Source: Prevotella sp. (GTDB lineage: Bacteria; Bacteroidota; Bacteroidia; Bacteroidales; Bacteroidaceae). From it: a stretch of DNA of 43,191 nt. This document shows, in pieces, positions 1 to 7,657 of this stretch. Under the pieces are notes generated by a model that was not told the DNA's origin, searched no databases, and worked only from the letters and a program-made list of their open reading frames with translations. The translations under genes and the position numbers were made by a program. Location of the stretch: NCBI GenBank assembly GCA_017509155.1, contig JAFWQE010000054.1:1-43191 (forward strand). The letters are read 5' to 3'. The first letter of the stretch is position 1. Each line of letters opens with the position of its first letter.

Positions 1-151
1 CCATCTCAGGGGAGGGGTGCAGGGGTGGGGTACAAATCTTTCATGCACACCCCACCCCTGCCCCTTCCCTGAGATGGGAGGGGAGCTGCTGCGCCAGAAA
101 ACAGGTAGACGATTTACGGGTATAAACATCGGGCCTACATGATGCCATCTG
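1..151. repeat. Palindromic interspersed element, copy A (cut by window edge)
   Basis: Two G/C-rich arms (1-31 and 48-81) can pair around a short loop, followed by a less repetitive tail with AAAACAGGTAGACG. The whole stretch, including the tail up to about 151, matches 16823-17011 in reverse orientation at high identity by eye. The window starts inside the first arm, so the true left end is not visible. No ORF or transposase lies in it, so it behaves like a non-autonomous dispersed element. Confidence 0.8.
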
Positions 152-222
152 TCTAAAGTTATGAAAAAACGAACACATAACAAAAAGAATGCTAATTTAT
201 GTGTTAACAAAATGAAGCTACC

Positions 223-252
223 GTTGGCTTTGCCTGGTTTTTTGTACTTTTG
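223..252 (+). promoter_or_regulatory. Bacteroidetes-type promoter for the Crp/Fnr gene
   Basis: The -7 element TACTTTTG (245-252) fits TAnnTTTG. A GTTG at 223-226 is a fair -33 element with 18 nt between them. The start codon at 280 lies about 20 nt after the expected transcription start, giving a short leader. Confidence 0.65.
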
Positions 253-279
253 CACGGATAATTCATCAAGGATTGGTGC

Positions 280-858
280 ATGGAACTGAAATTCAACACG
301 TCGAAAATGGCATCTGAATTGCTGCGGCTGCGGGCGTTCTGCCTTCAGGCGGGCGATGCCGTGACCTATAGCAAGGGCGAATTGTTGGAACGCGAGGGCG
401 AGCCTTCGCGATGGATTGCCTTTGTGGAGTCGGGTTGCTTCAAGTACGTTACGCGCGGCTATAGCGATGGTAAGGACCACATCACCTGGTTTTCGTTTGA
501 AGGAGAGTTCGTGGCAGACTATCCCCGTTTCCTCTATGGCGTTCCGGCCAAGTCTACCATTGAGGCCATGATGCCCTGTCGTGTGCTGAGGGTCAGCGGT
601 GATCAGCTGAAGGTGTTTTTTAGTCAGAGCATTGAGACGATGGAAATGCGGGCCCATATTGGCGAGCACATCCTCGGGCAGTTTCATGAGCGCTATCTCG
701 ACTTCCATTGTGCTACTCCCCGCGAGCGTTACGAGCTGTTGCTCAGTCGCTGTCCCGGCATTGTGAACGACCTGCCGCTCAATGCCATCGCCTCGTTTCT
801 CAACGTTACGCCCAAGACCATCTCACTGCTTCGTCGCGACATCACCTATGGAAAGTGA
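280..858 (+). CDS. Crp/Fnr-family transcriptional regulator
   Basis: The 192-residue protein has the two-domain layout of Crp/Fnr regulators. Residues about 20-120 form a cyclic-nucleotide-binding-type beta-barrel (for example GELLEREGEPSRWIAFVESG, then a block ending PCRVLRVSGDQL). A long dimer helix follows at about 120-150, and a C-terminal helix-turn-helix at about 155-190 (PLNAIASFLNVTPKTISLLR). The Fnr cysteine cluster is not visible, so an iron-sulfur oxygen sensor is unlikely, and the ligand is unknown. The start at 280 sits just after a good promoter. The gene stands alone: 990 bp of repeats separate it from the pectin operon on the same strand, so a regulatory link to that operon is only a guess. 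Confidence 0.85.
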   Translation: MELKFNTSKMASELLRLRAFCLQAGDAVTYSKGELLEREGEPSRWIAFVESGCFKYVTRGYSDGKDHITWFSFEGEFVADYPRFLYGVPAKSTIEAMMPCRVLRVSGDQLKVFFSQSIETMEMRAHIGEHILGQFHERYLDFHCATPRERYELLLSRCPGIVNDLPLNAIASFLNVTPKTISLLRRDITYGK

Positions 859-884
859 CCAGTTTTCATGGAACTCGTCATCTG

Positions 885-1203
885 ACTCTAATCCGCGAAT
901 CCGCGCAATCTATATTCATAAAAGCAACGAACACGGATGACACAGATAAAATGCGGATTTCTTGGTTCTGACGACAACTGCTTTCGTTGTATTTGTCACT
1001 GGCTTCAATCATAAATCCGTGCAATCTGTGTTCAAAGAATCAACGAACACGAATGACACAGATGCGGATTTCTTGGTTCTGACGACAACGGCTTTCGAGG
1101 TATTTGTCACCTGACTTTAATCTGCATAAATCCGTGCAATCTGTGTTCATAAAAGCAACGAACACGGATGACACGGATAATGCGGATTTCTTGGTTCTGA
1201 TGA
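885..1203. repeat. Tandem repeat, three copies of about 111-118 bp
   Basis: The block GCGGATTTCTTGGTTCTG recurs at about 953, 1064 and 1182, giving periods of about 111 and 118 bp. Each unit also carries CAACGAACACGGATGACACA and a CCGTGCAATCTGTGTTCA segment, with small differences between copies. A further copy in reverse orientation is at 17105-17190 and a fragment lies at about 36867-36900, so the unit is dispersed as well as tandem. Confidence 0.85.
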
Positions 1204-1292
1204 CAACGGTCCTTTTGTCGCGGTCACACCTTGATGTCTGTGTCATCGCTCTCTGTGTTTCTGAAAATCCTTAACCTAAGTAAAGACTTTCA

Positions 1293-1331
1293 CCCTCGGC
1301 ATCCTTTTTCGGGTTGTGGCGAGGGCTTTTT
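1293..1331 (+). terminator. Possible intrinsic terminator
   Basis: CCCTCG (1293-1298) pairs with CGAGGG (1320-1325) across a long loop and is followed by C and six T residues. The stem is short and the loop is large, so this is a weak candidate. Confidence 0.35.
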
Positions 1332-1345
1332 TGTGCGCGATTCCG

Positions 1346-1440
1346 TAACTTTGCCGCTCAAAGAGTCTTTTTTCCATAAGACTCTCTCGTTATAAATACA
1401 TCAGGCAGCATCCGTCGCGATGACGGGTGCTGTTTTTTTA
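1346..1440 (+). ncRNA. Candidate small non-coding RNA with its own promoter and terminator
   Basis: A -7 element TAACTTTG (1346-1353) is followed at the expected distance by about 80 nt that fold into two hairpins. The first pairs AGAGTCTT (1362-1369) with AAGACTCT (1378-1385). The second pairs CAGCATCCGTC with GACGGGTGCTG (1406-1432, one G-T pair) and ends in seven T residues, a good intrinsic terminator. No ORF of useful size is inside, and no convincing -33 element is visible. I do not recognise the family; it could also be the leader of a lost gene. Confidence 0.4.
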
Positions 1441-1489
1441 GGAAAGACATGGCAAAGATGAGACGGTGACGTGACCGTTCCATTTTCCT

Positions 1490-1556
1490 TCATTTTATTT
1501 GCCGTCTTTTTTCAATTTATCTGCCATTTTTTTACAGTTTATTTGGCGTTTTTTTT
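1490..1556. repeat. T-rich degenerate tandem repeat, about 22 bp per unit
   Basis: Three loosely similar units (TTTATTTGCCG, TTTATCTGCCA, TTTATTTGGCG), each followed by a long T-run. The TCTGCCA/TGGCAGA word reappears in the hairpin loop at about 7570 and in the inverted pair at 33921-33983. Confidence 0.5.
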
Positions 1557-1787
1557 TCTTGTCCTGCCCGCTTCTTTTTTCGGTTGCGAAGGATTCTTTA
1601 ATAGAAGTAAACAATAGTCGGCTTTGCTTGACTATACTATTCAGTTCAGTCTGAGTAATTCTTCGTCTGAGGGAGACACTGGCTCTATCATTGGCGTTTC
1701 TGTTGCCGGTGCTGGCGGTTTGTAGGGCTGGCAATAGGATGTGTGGCAGTGTTTTTTCGGCGAACGATTGAAAAGTATGGGCAAAAG

Positions 1788-1819
1788 TTTGGCGGTGCAG
1801 GGAAATAATTGTACTTTTG
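1788..1819 (+). promoter_or_regulatory. Promoter of the pectin operon
   Basis: TTTG at 1788-1791 and TACTTTTG at 1812-1819, spaced by 20 nt, match the Bacteroidetes sigma-ABfr consensus very well. The first start codon follows at 1849. Confidence 0.85.
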
Positions 1820-1848
1820 CATGCTGAAAAAACTGCTAAAACAGAAAG

Positions 1849-4167
1849 ATGATGAAATACAGGCTAAGATTCCTACTGACGTGGGTCATGCTGAGTGTTT
1901 CCTCCGTTGTTGCCTCTGTGCAGGCGCGGGGCGAACTGACATGGTTCGACGGAAAGCATCCCATCACGTTTAGCGTTCCCCAGGATTGTTCCAAGGTGCT
2001 GCAAGTGGCGGTCGGCATGTTCTGCGACGACATGTTGCAGGTGACAGGGCTGATGCCCGAGGCCAGTCATAAGGCCACCATCGTGGTGACTGAGGGTCAT
2101 GGCGAGACCGACGGTTTCACCATTACCAACACCGGCAAGCAGATTCTGGTGCAGGGCGACACGCCCCGTGGCGCCGCCTACGGACTGCTGGAGCTCTCGC
2201 GCATGGCCGGCGTGTCGCCGTGGATATGGTGGGGCGACGTGAAGCCCGAGCCCAAACAGCTCCTCACGATGGCCGACGACTTCAGCACTCGTCAGACCGC
2301 CAGCGTGCAGTATCGTGGCATCTTCATCAACGACGAAGACTGGAGCCTGCGCCCATGGGCCACACAGACCTTCGAGCCTACAGGCAAGGAAGGCCGCATA
2401 GGACCGAAGACCTACCGCAAGATTTTTGAACTGCTGCTGCGTCTGCGTGCCAATGCCCTGTGGCCAGCCATGCACGAAGGCACCGAGGCTTTCTTCCAGG
2501 TGCCCGGCAATCGCGAAATGGCCGACAGCTGCGGAATCGTTATTGGCACCAGCCATTGTGAGCCCATGCTCCGCAACAACGTGGGCGAGTGGGACGTGGA
2601 ACGTCAGGGACGTTTCAACTATGTGACCAATCGCGCTGCCGTGCAGCAGTACTGGCGTGAGCGCCTCGACGAGGTCAAAGGCGGCGAATACATGTACACC
2701 CTGGGCATGCGAGGCATTCACGACGGCTCGATGGAGGGTGTGAGCACGATGGAAGAAAAGACCCGTGCCCTGCAGATGGTCATCGACGACCAGCGGCAGA
2801 TGCTCCTTTCACGACCCGCCTCGTGGCACAAGGGCCCGCAGGTGTTCGTACCCTACAAAGAGGTGCTCGAAATCATGGAGAACGGGCTCCGCGTTCCCGA
2901 CGACGTGACCTTGATGTGGTGCGACGACAACTATGGCTATCTGACCCGCCTGAGCACAGAAAACGAGCAGAAGCGAAAGGGTGGGGCAGGCGTCTATTAT
3001 CACCTGAGCTATTGGGGACGACCGCACGACTACCTGTGGCTCACCACCACACAGCCCGGACTCATCTACCACGAGATGCGCACCGCCTTCGACCGCAACG
3101 CCCGCAAGATATGGATTGCAAACGTGCACGACCCGAAGGTGGCCGCCTACGACCTGCAGCTCTTTCTCGACATGGCGTGGAACATCGACTGTGTGAACAG
3201 CCATACCCTCTACGACCACCTGCTGAACTGGCTCAGCACACAGTTCGGCCAGGAGGTGGGCCAGCTGTCGGCTCCCGTCATGAGAGAGTTCTATCGGCTC
3301 AGCGCCATCCGTCGCCCTGAGTTCATGGGCTGGACACAGGTGGAGCTCGACAAAAAGGTTTATGAGCGCGGTCTCTCACCCGTTGGGCAGGTGGAACTGA
3401 CGACGAGCGAGGCCAGCCAGCGCATAGCCGCCTACGAACGCCTCTGCAACGACGTGATGGAAATCAGCAAGAGCGTCAGTCCCGACCAGCACGATGCCTA
3501 CATGGCAGCGGTGGTCTACCCGGTGATGTCTGCCGCAATGATGACCAATAAGATACTGGGCGACTCTGTCTCCAGTAGCGCTTCCTACGAATGCATCAAG
3601 CTTCTTTCATATTCCTACAACGACCAGCTGTCCCACGGTAAGTGGAAAGGCCTGATGGACGATGAGCCGCGCCGTCTGCCCGTCTTTGGCAACGTGCGTG
3701 CCCAGCTCATGGCAGACGACACCCTCCATCTGCCGCGCATCTGTCGCAATGCCTGCGACTACAACGAGTCGTCGCAAAGCCTTGAGACCGTCGACATGCT
3801 GGGCCATTCCATGATGGCCTTGTCACTTCCGCAGGGTGCGTCTGTCAGCTATCGTTTCGACGTTCCGCAAGCTGGCGAGGCTGCCTTGTATACTGCCCTT
3901 GTTCCCACACAGCCTCTTGATGGCGGCGACCTGCGCTTCAGCGTCAGCATCGACGACGGCGAGCCTGTGGAGTATACGCTCAAAGAGCCTTTCCGCTCTG
4001 AGCAGTGGAAGCTGAACGTGCTGCGCAATCAGAGTCTGCGCAAGCTCATCGTGAACCTCACCGAGGGCAGTCATACACTCACCATACGCGCCATAGACGA
4101 CCACATCGTGCTCGACCAATGGATGCTCGACTTCAATCCCAACCGATTGTTCTACGAACTGAAATAA
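1849..4167 (+). CDS. Glycoside hydrolase family 115 (alpha-glucuronidase type)
   Basis: The protein has 772 residues. A signal peptide covers about residues 1-26 (ending near SVQARG). The sequence then reads as GH115: an N-terminal alpha/beta domain, the hallmark SPWIWWGDV and YRGIFINDEDWSLRPWA, a TIM-barrel region to about 460, a helical part, and a C-terminal beta-sandwich from about 640. GH115 enzymes release glucuronic or 4-O-methyl-glucuronic acid from xylan or arabinogalactan-type side chains. I did not assign catalytic residues. The length is at the short end for the family. Beside GH28 and a rhamnose enzyme it more likely acts on pectin side chains or arabinogalactan than on xylan. 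It is the first gene of the operon; two ATG codons in a row (1849, 1852) are possible starts. Confidence 0.88.
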   Translation: MMKYRLRFLLTWVMLSVSSVVASVQARGELTWFDGKHPITFSVPQDCSKVLQVAVGMFCDDMLQVTGLMPEASHKATIVVTEGHGETDGFTITNTGKQILVQGDTPRGAAYGLLELSRMAGVSPWIWWGDVKPEPKQLLTMADDFSTRQTASVQYRGIFINDEDWSLRPWATQTFEPTGKEGRIGPKTYRKIFELLLRLRANALWPAMHEGTEAFFQVPGNREMADSCGIVIGTSHCEPMLRNNVGEWDVERQGRFNYVTNRAAVQQYWRERLDEVKGGEYMYTLGMRGIHDGSMEGVSTMEEKTRALQMVIDDQRQMLLSRPASWHKGPQVFVPYKEVLEIMENGLRVPDDVTLMWCDDNYGYLTRLSTENEQKRKGGAGVYYHLSYWGRPHDYLWLTTTQPGLIYHEMRTAFDRNARKIWIANVHDPKVAAYDLQLFLDMAWNIDCVNSHTLYDHLLNWLSTQFGQEVGQLSAPVMREFYRLSAIRRPEFMGWTQVELDKKVYERGLSPVGQVELTTSEASQRIAAYERLCNDVMEISKSVSPDQHDAYMAAVVYPVMSAAMMTNKILGDSVSSSASYECIKLLSYSYNDQLSHGKWKGLMDDEPRRLPVFGNVRAQLMADDTLHLPRICRNACDYNESSQSLETVDMLGHSMMALSLPQGASVSYRFDVPQAGEAALYTALVPTQPLDGGDLRFSVSIDDGEPVEYTLKEPFRSEQWKLNVLRNQSLRKLIVNLTEGSHTLTIRAIDDHIVLDQWMLDFNPNRLFYELK

Positions 4168-4179
4168 TCCTGCTCATCT

Positions 4180-5574
4180 ATGAAACAAATCACGCTCACG
4201 CTTTTCTTTCTGCTAACCTCGCTTTGTTGCATGTCGCATTATATATATAATGTACGCGACTACGGTGCCAAGGGCGACGGTCAGACGCTCGACCACGAGG
4301 CCATCAACCGTGCCATCGATGTCTGCACCCAGCAGGGCGGCGGTCAGGTGGTGCTGCCCACGGGCACCTATCTCTGTGGCAGCATCCGTCTGAAGAGCAA
4401 CGTTGAACTTCACCTGACGCCGGGAGCGCGCATCCTGGCTGCTCCCGCCTCGATGAAAGCCTACGATGAAAGCGAGGTGTTCGGTGGCCCAGAATATCAG
4501 GACGGCGGCCATACCTATTTCCACAACTCGCTCATCTGGGCCGAAGGTCAGCATAACGTCAGCATCACCGGACGCGGCACCATCGACGGCGACGGTCTGA
4601 CCAAGCACGACACGGAAAACGCCGGCAACGTGCAGGGCGGCAGCATCGGCACCGGTGACAAGGCCATTGCGCTGAAGCTCTGCCGAAATATTCTCATCCG
4701 CGATGTGACCATCGTGCGCGGCGGCCACTTCGCCATCATTGTCACGGGATGCGACATCGGCACTATCGACAACGTGCTCATCGACACCAACCGCGACGGT
4801 ATCGACATCGACTGCTGCAAGTATCTGACCGTGAGCAACTGCAAGGTAAACACCCCTAACGATGATGCCATCGTGCTGAAGAGCTCGTATGCCCTGAAGA
4901 AACCCGTGCTATGCGAACACATTCTCATCACCAACTGTCTCGTGACGGGCTATAAGCTGGGCACGCTCGTGGACGGTACCTACGTGCCGGAAAAGGTGAA
5001 CTGGGTGTGCGGACGCATTAAGCTTGGAACGGAATCGAACGGTGGGTACCGCAATATTGCCATCTCAAACTGCACCTGTATGTGGAGCTCGGGTCTGGCC
5101 TTTGAAGAAGTGGACCAGGGCATCATGGAGAACATCACCGTGAGCAACATCTCCATGAGCCACGTGCACCACTATCCCATCTACATCACCACGGGCTGCC
5201 GCAACCGCGGCCCCAAGGAGCGCACCACGGTCAGCTCCGCCCGCGACATCAGCATCTCAAACGTCGTGGCCGACGACTGCGACTCACTGGCCGGCATCAT
5301 CGTGACAGGTATGCCCGGCGCGCCCATCCGCAACGTCTCGCTCAGCAATATTCGCCTGCAATTCAGAGGCGGAGGCCAGAAGGTGGAGGGTGAATACCGC
5401 GAGCAGTCAACCCACTATCCCGAGCCGAGATGGGCCGGACCGACGCCTTCCTATGGTCTTTTTGCCCGCCACGTAGACGGTCTGCGCCTGCGTGATGTCA
5501 CCTTCGAACTGCTGCGACCCGACGAACGTCCCGACGTGTTGCTCATCGACGTGCAGAACCCCGACATACGCTAA
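4180..5574 (+). CDS. Glycoside hydrolase family 28, polygalacturonase-like
   Basis: The 464-residue secreted protein (signal peptide about 1-19) folds as a right-handed parallel beta-helix. It opens with the typical YNVRDYGAKGDG and a repeated pattern of short strands. Catalytic landmarks are N204-R205-D206 (family NTD) and D228-D229 in NDDAIVLKS. The segment where polygalacturonases have G-H-G reads CGRIKLGTESNGG, so the usual histidine is absent. The overall class is clear, but the exact bond (galacturonide, rhamnogalacturonan or glucuronide) is not. It starts 12 bp after the GH115 stop, in the same operon. Confidence 0.88.
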   Translation: MKQITLTLFFLLTSLCCMSHYIYNVRDYGAKGDGQTLDHEAINRAIDVCTQQGGGQVVLPTGTYLCGSIRLKSNVELHLTPGARILAAPASMKAYDESEVFGGPEYQDGGHTYFHNSLIWAEGQHNVSITGRGTIDGDGLTKHDTENAGNVQGGSIGTGDKAIALKLCRNILIRDVTIVRGGHFAIIVTGCDIGTIDNVLIDTNRDGIDIDCCKYLTVSNCKVNTPNDDAIVLKSSYALKKPVLCEHILITNCLVTGYKLGTLVDGTYVPEKVNWVCGRIKLGTESNGGYRNIAISNCTCMWSSGLAFEEVDQGIMENITVSNISMSHVHHYPIYITTGCRNRGPKERTTVSSARDISISNVVADDCDSLAGIIVTGMPGAPIRNVSLSNIRLQFRGGGQKVEGEYREQSTHYPEPRWAGPTPSYGLFARHVDGLRLRDVTFELLRPDERPDVLLIDVQNPDIR

Positions 5575-5641
5575 CCCTTTCCATCACGCATTTTCTGGCT
5601 GCGCTACCGGTGCAGCCTCTCCATAGAAACAATTCTCAATC

Positions 5642-6868
5642 ATGAAAAAAACGATATCCATACTCGCGGTCTTCCTCATGGCCGCCTCCGTCCACGGCCA
5701 GACGCTCGTGGACACCGTGCTCAACAAAGTCTCCAACAGTCCTTTCTATTTCTCGGTTCCGGCCACCGACGGCAACTACCGTGTCACCGTGACACTGGGT
5801 TCCAAGAAGCGTGCCGCCCACACCGTGGTGAAGGCCGAGAGCCGCCGTCTCTTTGTCGAAGGCATTGACACCAAGAAGGGAAAGACGCAGACCGTTTCGT
5901 TTATTGTCAGCAAACGCTCACCCAAATACCTCTACAAAGAGCCTTCGCGTGACAACAAGTCGATTGAGCTGAAGGAGGGCGTGGTGAAAATCAAGGAGCG
6001 CGAAAAGGACTACCTGAACTGGGACGACCTGCTCACGCTCGAGTTCAACGGCAAAGCGCCTGCCGTGAGTCGCATCCAGATAGCACGCGACACCACAGCC
6101 ACCACCATCTTCCTCTGTGGAAACTCCACCGTGGTAGACCAGGAAAACGACCCCTGGGCTTCATGGGGGCAGATGATTACGCGCTGGTTTGACGACCAGG
6201 TGGCCATATCCAACCACGCCGAGAGTGGTCTCACCGCCCGCACCTTCCTGGGCTCCAACCGTCTGGACAAGATTCTCTCCATGCTTCGGAAGGGCGACTA
6301 CGTGGTGTGCGAGTTCGGCCACAACGACGAGAAAGAGCACCGTCCGGGCGACGGCCCCTGGTATCACTATGTGTACAATCTGAAGATATTCATCGACCGT
6401 GTACGCGAGGCCGGCGGCCACATCGTTTTCTGCACGCCCACGCAGCGGCGTGCCTTCGACGACGAGACCCATGCCTGCATCCTGAATACCCACGGCGATT
6501 TCCCCGCCGCCATGCGCATGGTGGCCGAACGCGAGAATGTGCCCGTCATCGATCTCAACGGCATGACCAAGGCGTTTTTTGAAACGCTCGGCTTCGAGGG
6601 CAGCAAGCGAGCCCTGGTGCACTATCCCGCCAACACCTTCCCCGGACAGGATAAGGCGCTGGCCGACAACACCCACTTCAATCCTTATGGTGCCTATCAG
6701 ATTGCCAAGATGGTGGTCATGGGCATGAAGGAGCACGACCTTCCCTTCGTCAGTCACCTGCGTGCCGACTGGAAAGACTACGACCCCACCGACCCCGACG
6801 ACCCCGATGCCTTCCCGTGGTGGCTGTCGCCCAGCAAGGCCGACATCACCAAGCCCGATGGCAACTGA
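5642..6868 (+). CDS. SGNH/GDSL esterase, rhamnogalacturonan acetylesterase-like (CE12 type)
   Basis: The protein has 408 residues with a signal peptide at about 1-19 (ending HGQ). Residues about 20-150 form an extra N-terminal beta-rich region. The SGNH hydrolase follows: block I FLCGNSTV with candidate nucleophile Ser162, block II with SGLTARTF, block III GHND (G226-D229), and block V D342-N-T-H345 supplying the catalytic Asp and His. The nucleophile motif is GNST instead of GDS. The role is removal of acetyl groups from rhamnogalacturonan or related pectin, opening it to GH28-type enzymes. It lies 67 bp after GH28 in the same operon. Ester specificity cannot be read from sequence. Confidence 0.85.
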   Translation: MKKTISILAVFLMAASVHGQTLVDTVLNKVSNSPFYFSVPATDGNYRVTVTLGSKKRAAHTVVKAESRRLFVEGIDTKKGKTQTVSFIVSKRSPKYLYKEPSRDNKSIELKEGVVKIKEREKDYLNWDDLLTLEFNGKAPAVSRIQIARDTTATTIFLCGNSTVVDQENDPWASWGQMITRWFDDQVAISNHAESGLTARTFLGSNRLDKILSMLRKGDYVVCEFGHNDEKEHRPGDGPWYHYVYNLKIFIDRVREAGGHIVFCTPTQRRAFDDETHACILNTHGDFPAAMRMVAERENVPVIDLNGMTKAFFETLGFEGSKRALVHYPANTFPGQDKALADNTHFNPYGAYQIAKMVVMGMKEHDLPFVSHLRADWKDYDPTDPDDPDAFPWWLSPSKADITKPDGN

Positions 6869-6979
6869 TTCACTCGGCCTCGCCTTCTGTCTCCCGATGC
6901 GGGCCATCACCCCTCAGGCTAAGCGTAGGCAGCGGCACCGCCGCTGCTCCCCTCTATAACCCCTAAAAACCTAAAGACA

Positions 6980-7297
6980 ATGAAAAGATTCGCATTCAAA
7001 ATGTACTTGAAGCCTGGCTTCGAGAAAGAGTATGAGAAACGCCACGCTGCCATCTGGCCCGAACTGGTGAAGATGATCAAAGAGCAAGGCGTGGGCAACT
7101 ACAGCATCTTCTGGGATGAGGACACCAACATCCTCTTTGCCTATCAGGAGTGTTCGGGCGAAGGCAACAGCCAGGACACCACCGACGTAGACCCCATCAC
7201 GCAGAAATGGTGGGACATGATGGCAGACATCATGGAGGTGAACCCCGACAATTCGCCCGTCACCATCCCCATTCAAGAGGTGTTCCATCTGGATTAG
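6980..7297 (+). CDS. rhaM: L-rhamnose mutarotase
   Basis: The 105-residue protein matches RhaM over its full length: KRFAFKMYLKPG, then H22 in EKRHAAIWPEL, then NYSIFWDEDTNILFAY and a conserved tail with QKWWDMMADIM. The family interconverts the alpha and beta anomers of L-rhamnose in the cytoplasm as a small dimeric ferredoxin-like protein. It is the last gene of the operon, 111 bp after the acetylesterase. It strongly suggests that the enzymes ahead of it release rhamnose, that is, attack rhamnogalacturonan. No rhamnose isomerase, kinase or aldolase is in the window. Confidence 0.93.
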   Translation: MKRFAFKMYLKPGFEKEYEKRHAAIWPELVKMIKEQGVGNYSIFWDEDTNILFAYQECSGEGNSQDTTDVDPITQKWWDMMADIMEVNPDNSPVTIPIQEVFHLD

Positions 7298-7382
7298 AAC
7301 GTACCTTCTGGCAGCTTCCACTGCGAGTGTTGCCATGTGCGGTTTCGTTATCTGGCTGAAGTCTTAGTTGCATTGTACTGTT

Positions 7383-7508
7383 TTGGAGTTTGGGAGTTTA
7401 GGAGTTCGGGAGTAGAGACGATAGTATTTCCGCTCATTTTTCAGGATTCTTGGAATCGGAACTATCGTCTAAACTCCCACACTCCCACACTCCTAAACTT
7501 CTAAATTA
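7383..7508. repeat. Inverted word-array element
   Basis: The left side carries repeated GGAGTTTGGGAGTTTAGGAG-type words. The right side carries their complements (AAACTCCCACACTCCCACAC). Between them GACGATAGT (about 7417) faces ACTATCGTC (about 7467). The TATCGTC word next to a TAACTCC-type array recurs at about 14784 and 17868, so the three loci belong to one family. This copy lacks the GCAAGCAAAGCG core seen in the other two. Confidence 0.65.
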
Positions 7509-7538
7509 ATTGCCGAGAGTTGAGTTGTCTGACAATAT

Positions 7539-7607
7539 CACAAAAAAAATCTAGAGAAATTTCGTCAAAACTGGCAGATTCGACGAAATTTCTCTAGATT
7601 TTTTGTG
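7539..7607. terminator. Strong hairpin, probable bidirectional terminator
   Basis: Two arms of 26-28 bp (7539-7566 and 7582-7607) are exact inverted copies apart from two extra A residues. They are separated by about 15 nt including CTGGCAG. The outer arm ends are A/T runs, so the RNA from either strand forms a long stem closed by U-rich sequence. The position between two convergent operons suits a terminator for both. The perfect arms are far longer than termination needs, so a mobile palindrome origin is also possible. Confidence 0.65.
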
Positions 7608-7657
7608 CGCACTTTGGTAAGTTGGGCCAGACAAGCTGGCCTTATGCGCGAGCAGAA

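Larger units (their letters stand above)
859..1848. other. 990-bp gene-free region with tandem repeats and a possible small RNA
   Basis: I see no credible protein gene here. It holds three tandem copies of a roughly 115-bp repeat (885-1203), a possible terminator (1293-1331), a candidate small RNA (1360-1440), a T-rich degenerate repeat (1490-1556) and the promoter of the pectin operon. Short ORFs on either strand are made of repeat sequence or low-complexity T-runs. Confidence 0.7.
7298..7657. other. 360-bp convergent gap made of two inverted-repeat structures
   Basis: The gap lies between the convergent rhaM and DUF4465 genes. It contains a word-array inverted repeat (7383-7508) and a very strong hairpin (7539-7607). 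No gene is visible. Confidence 0.75.

Noticed and set aside
1040-1246. 68-codon minus-strand ORF
   Set aside because: Entirely composed of the 115-bp tandem repeat.
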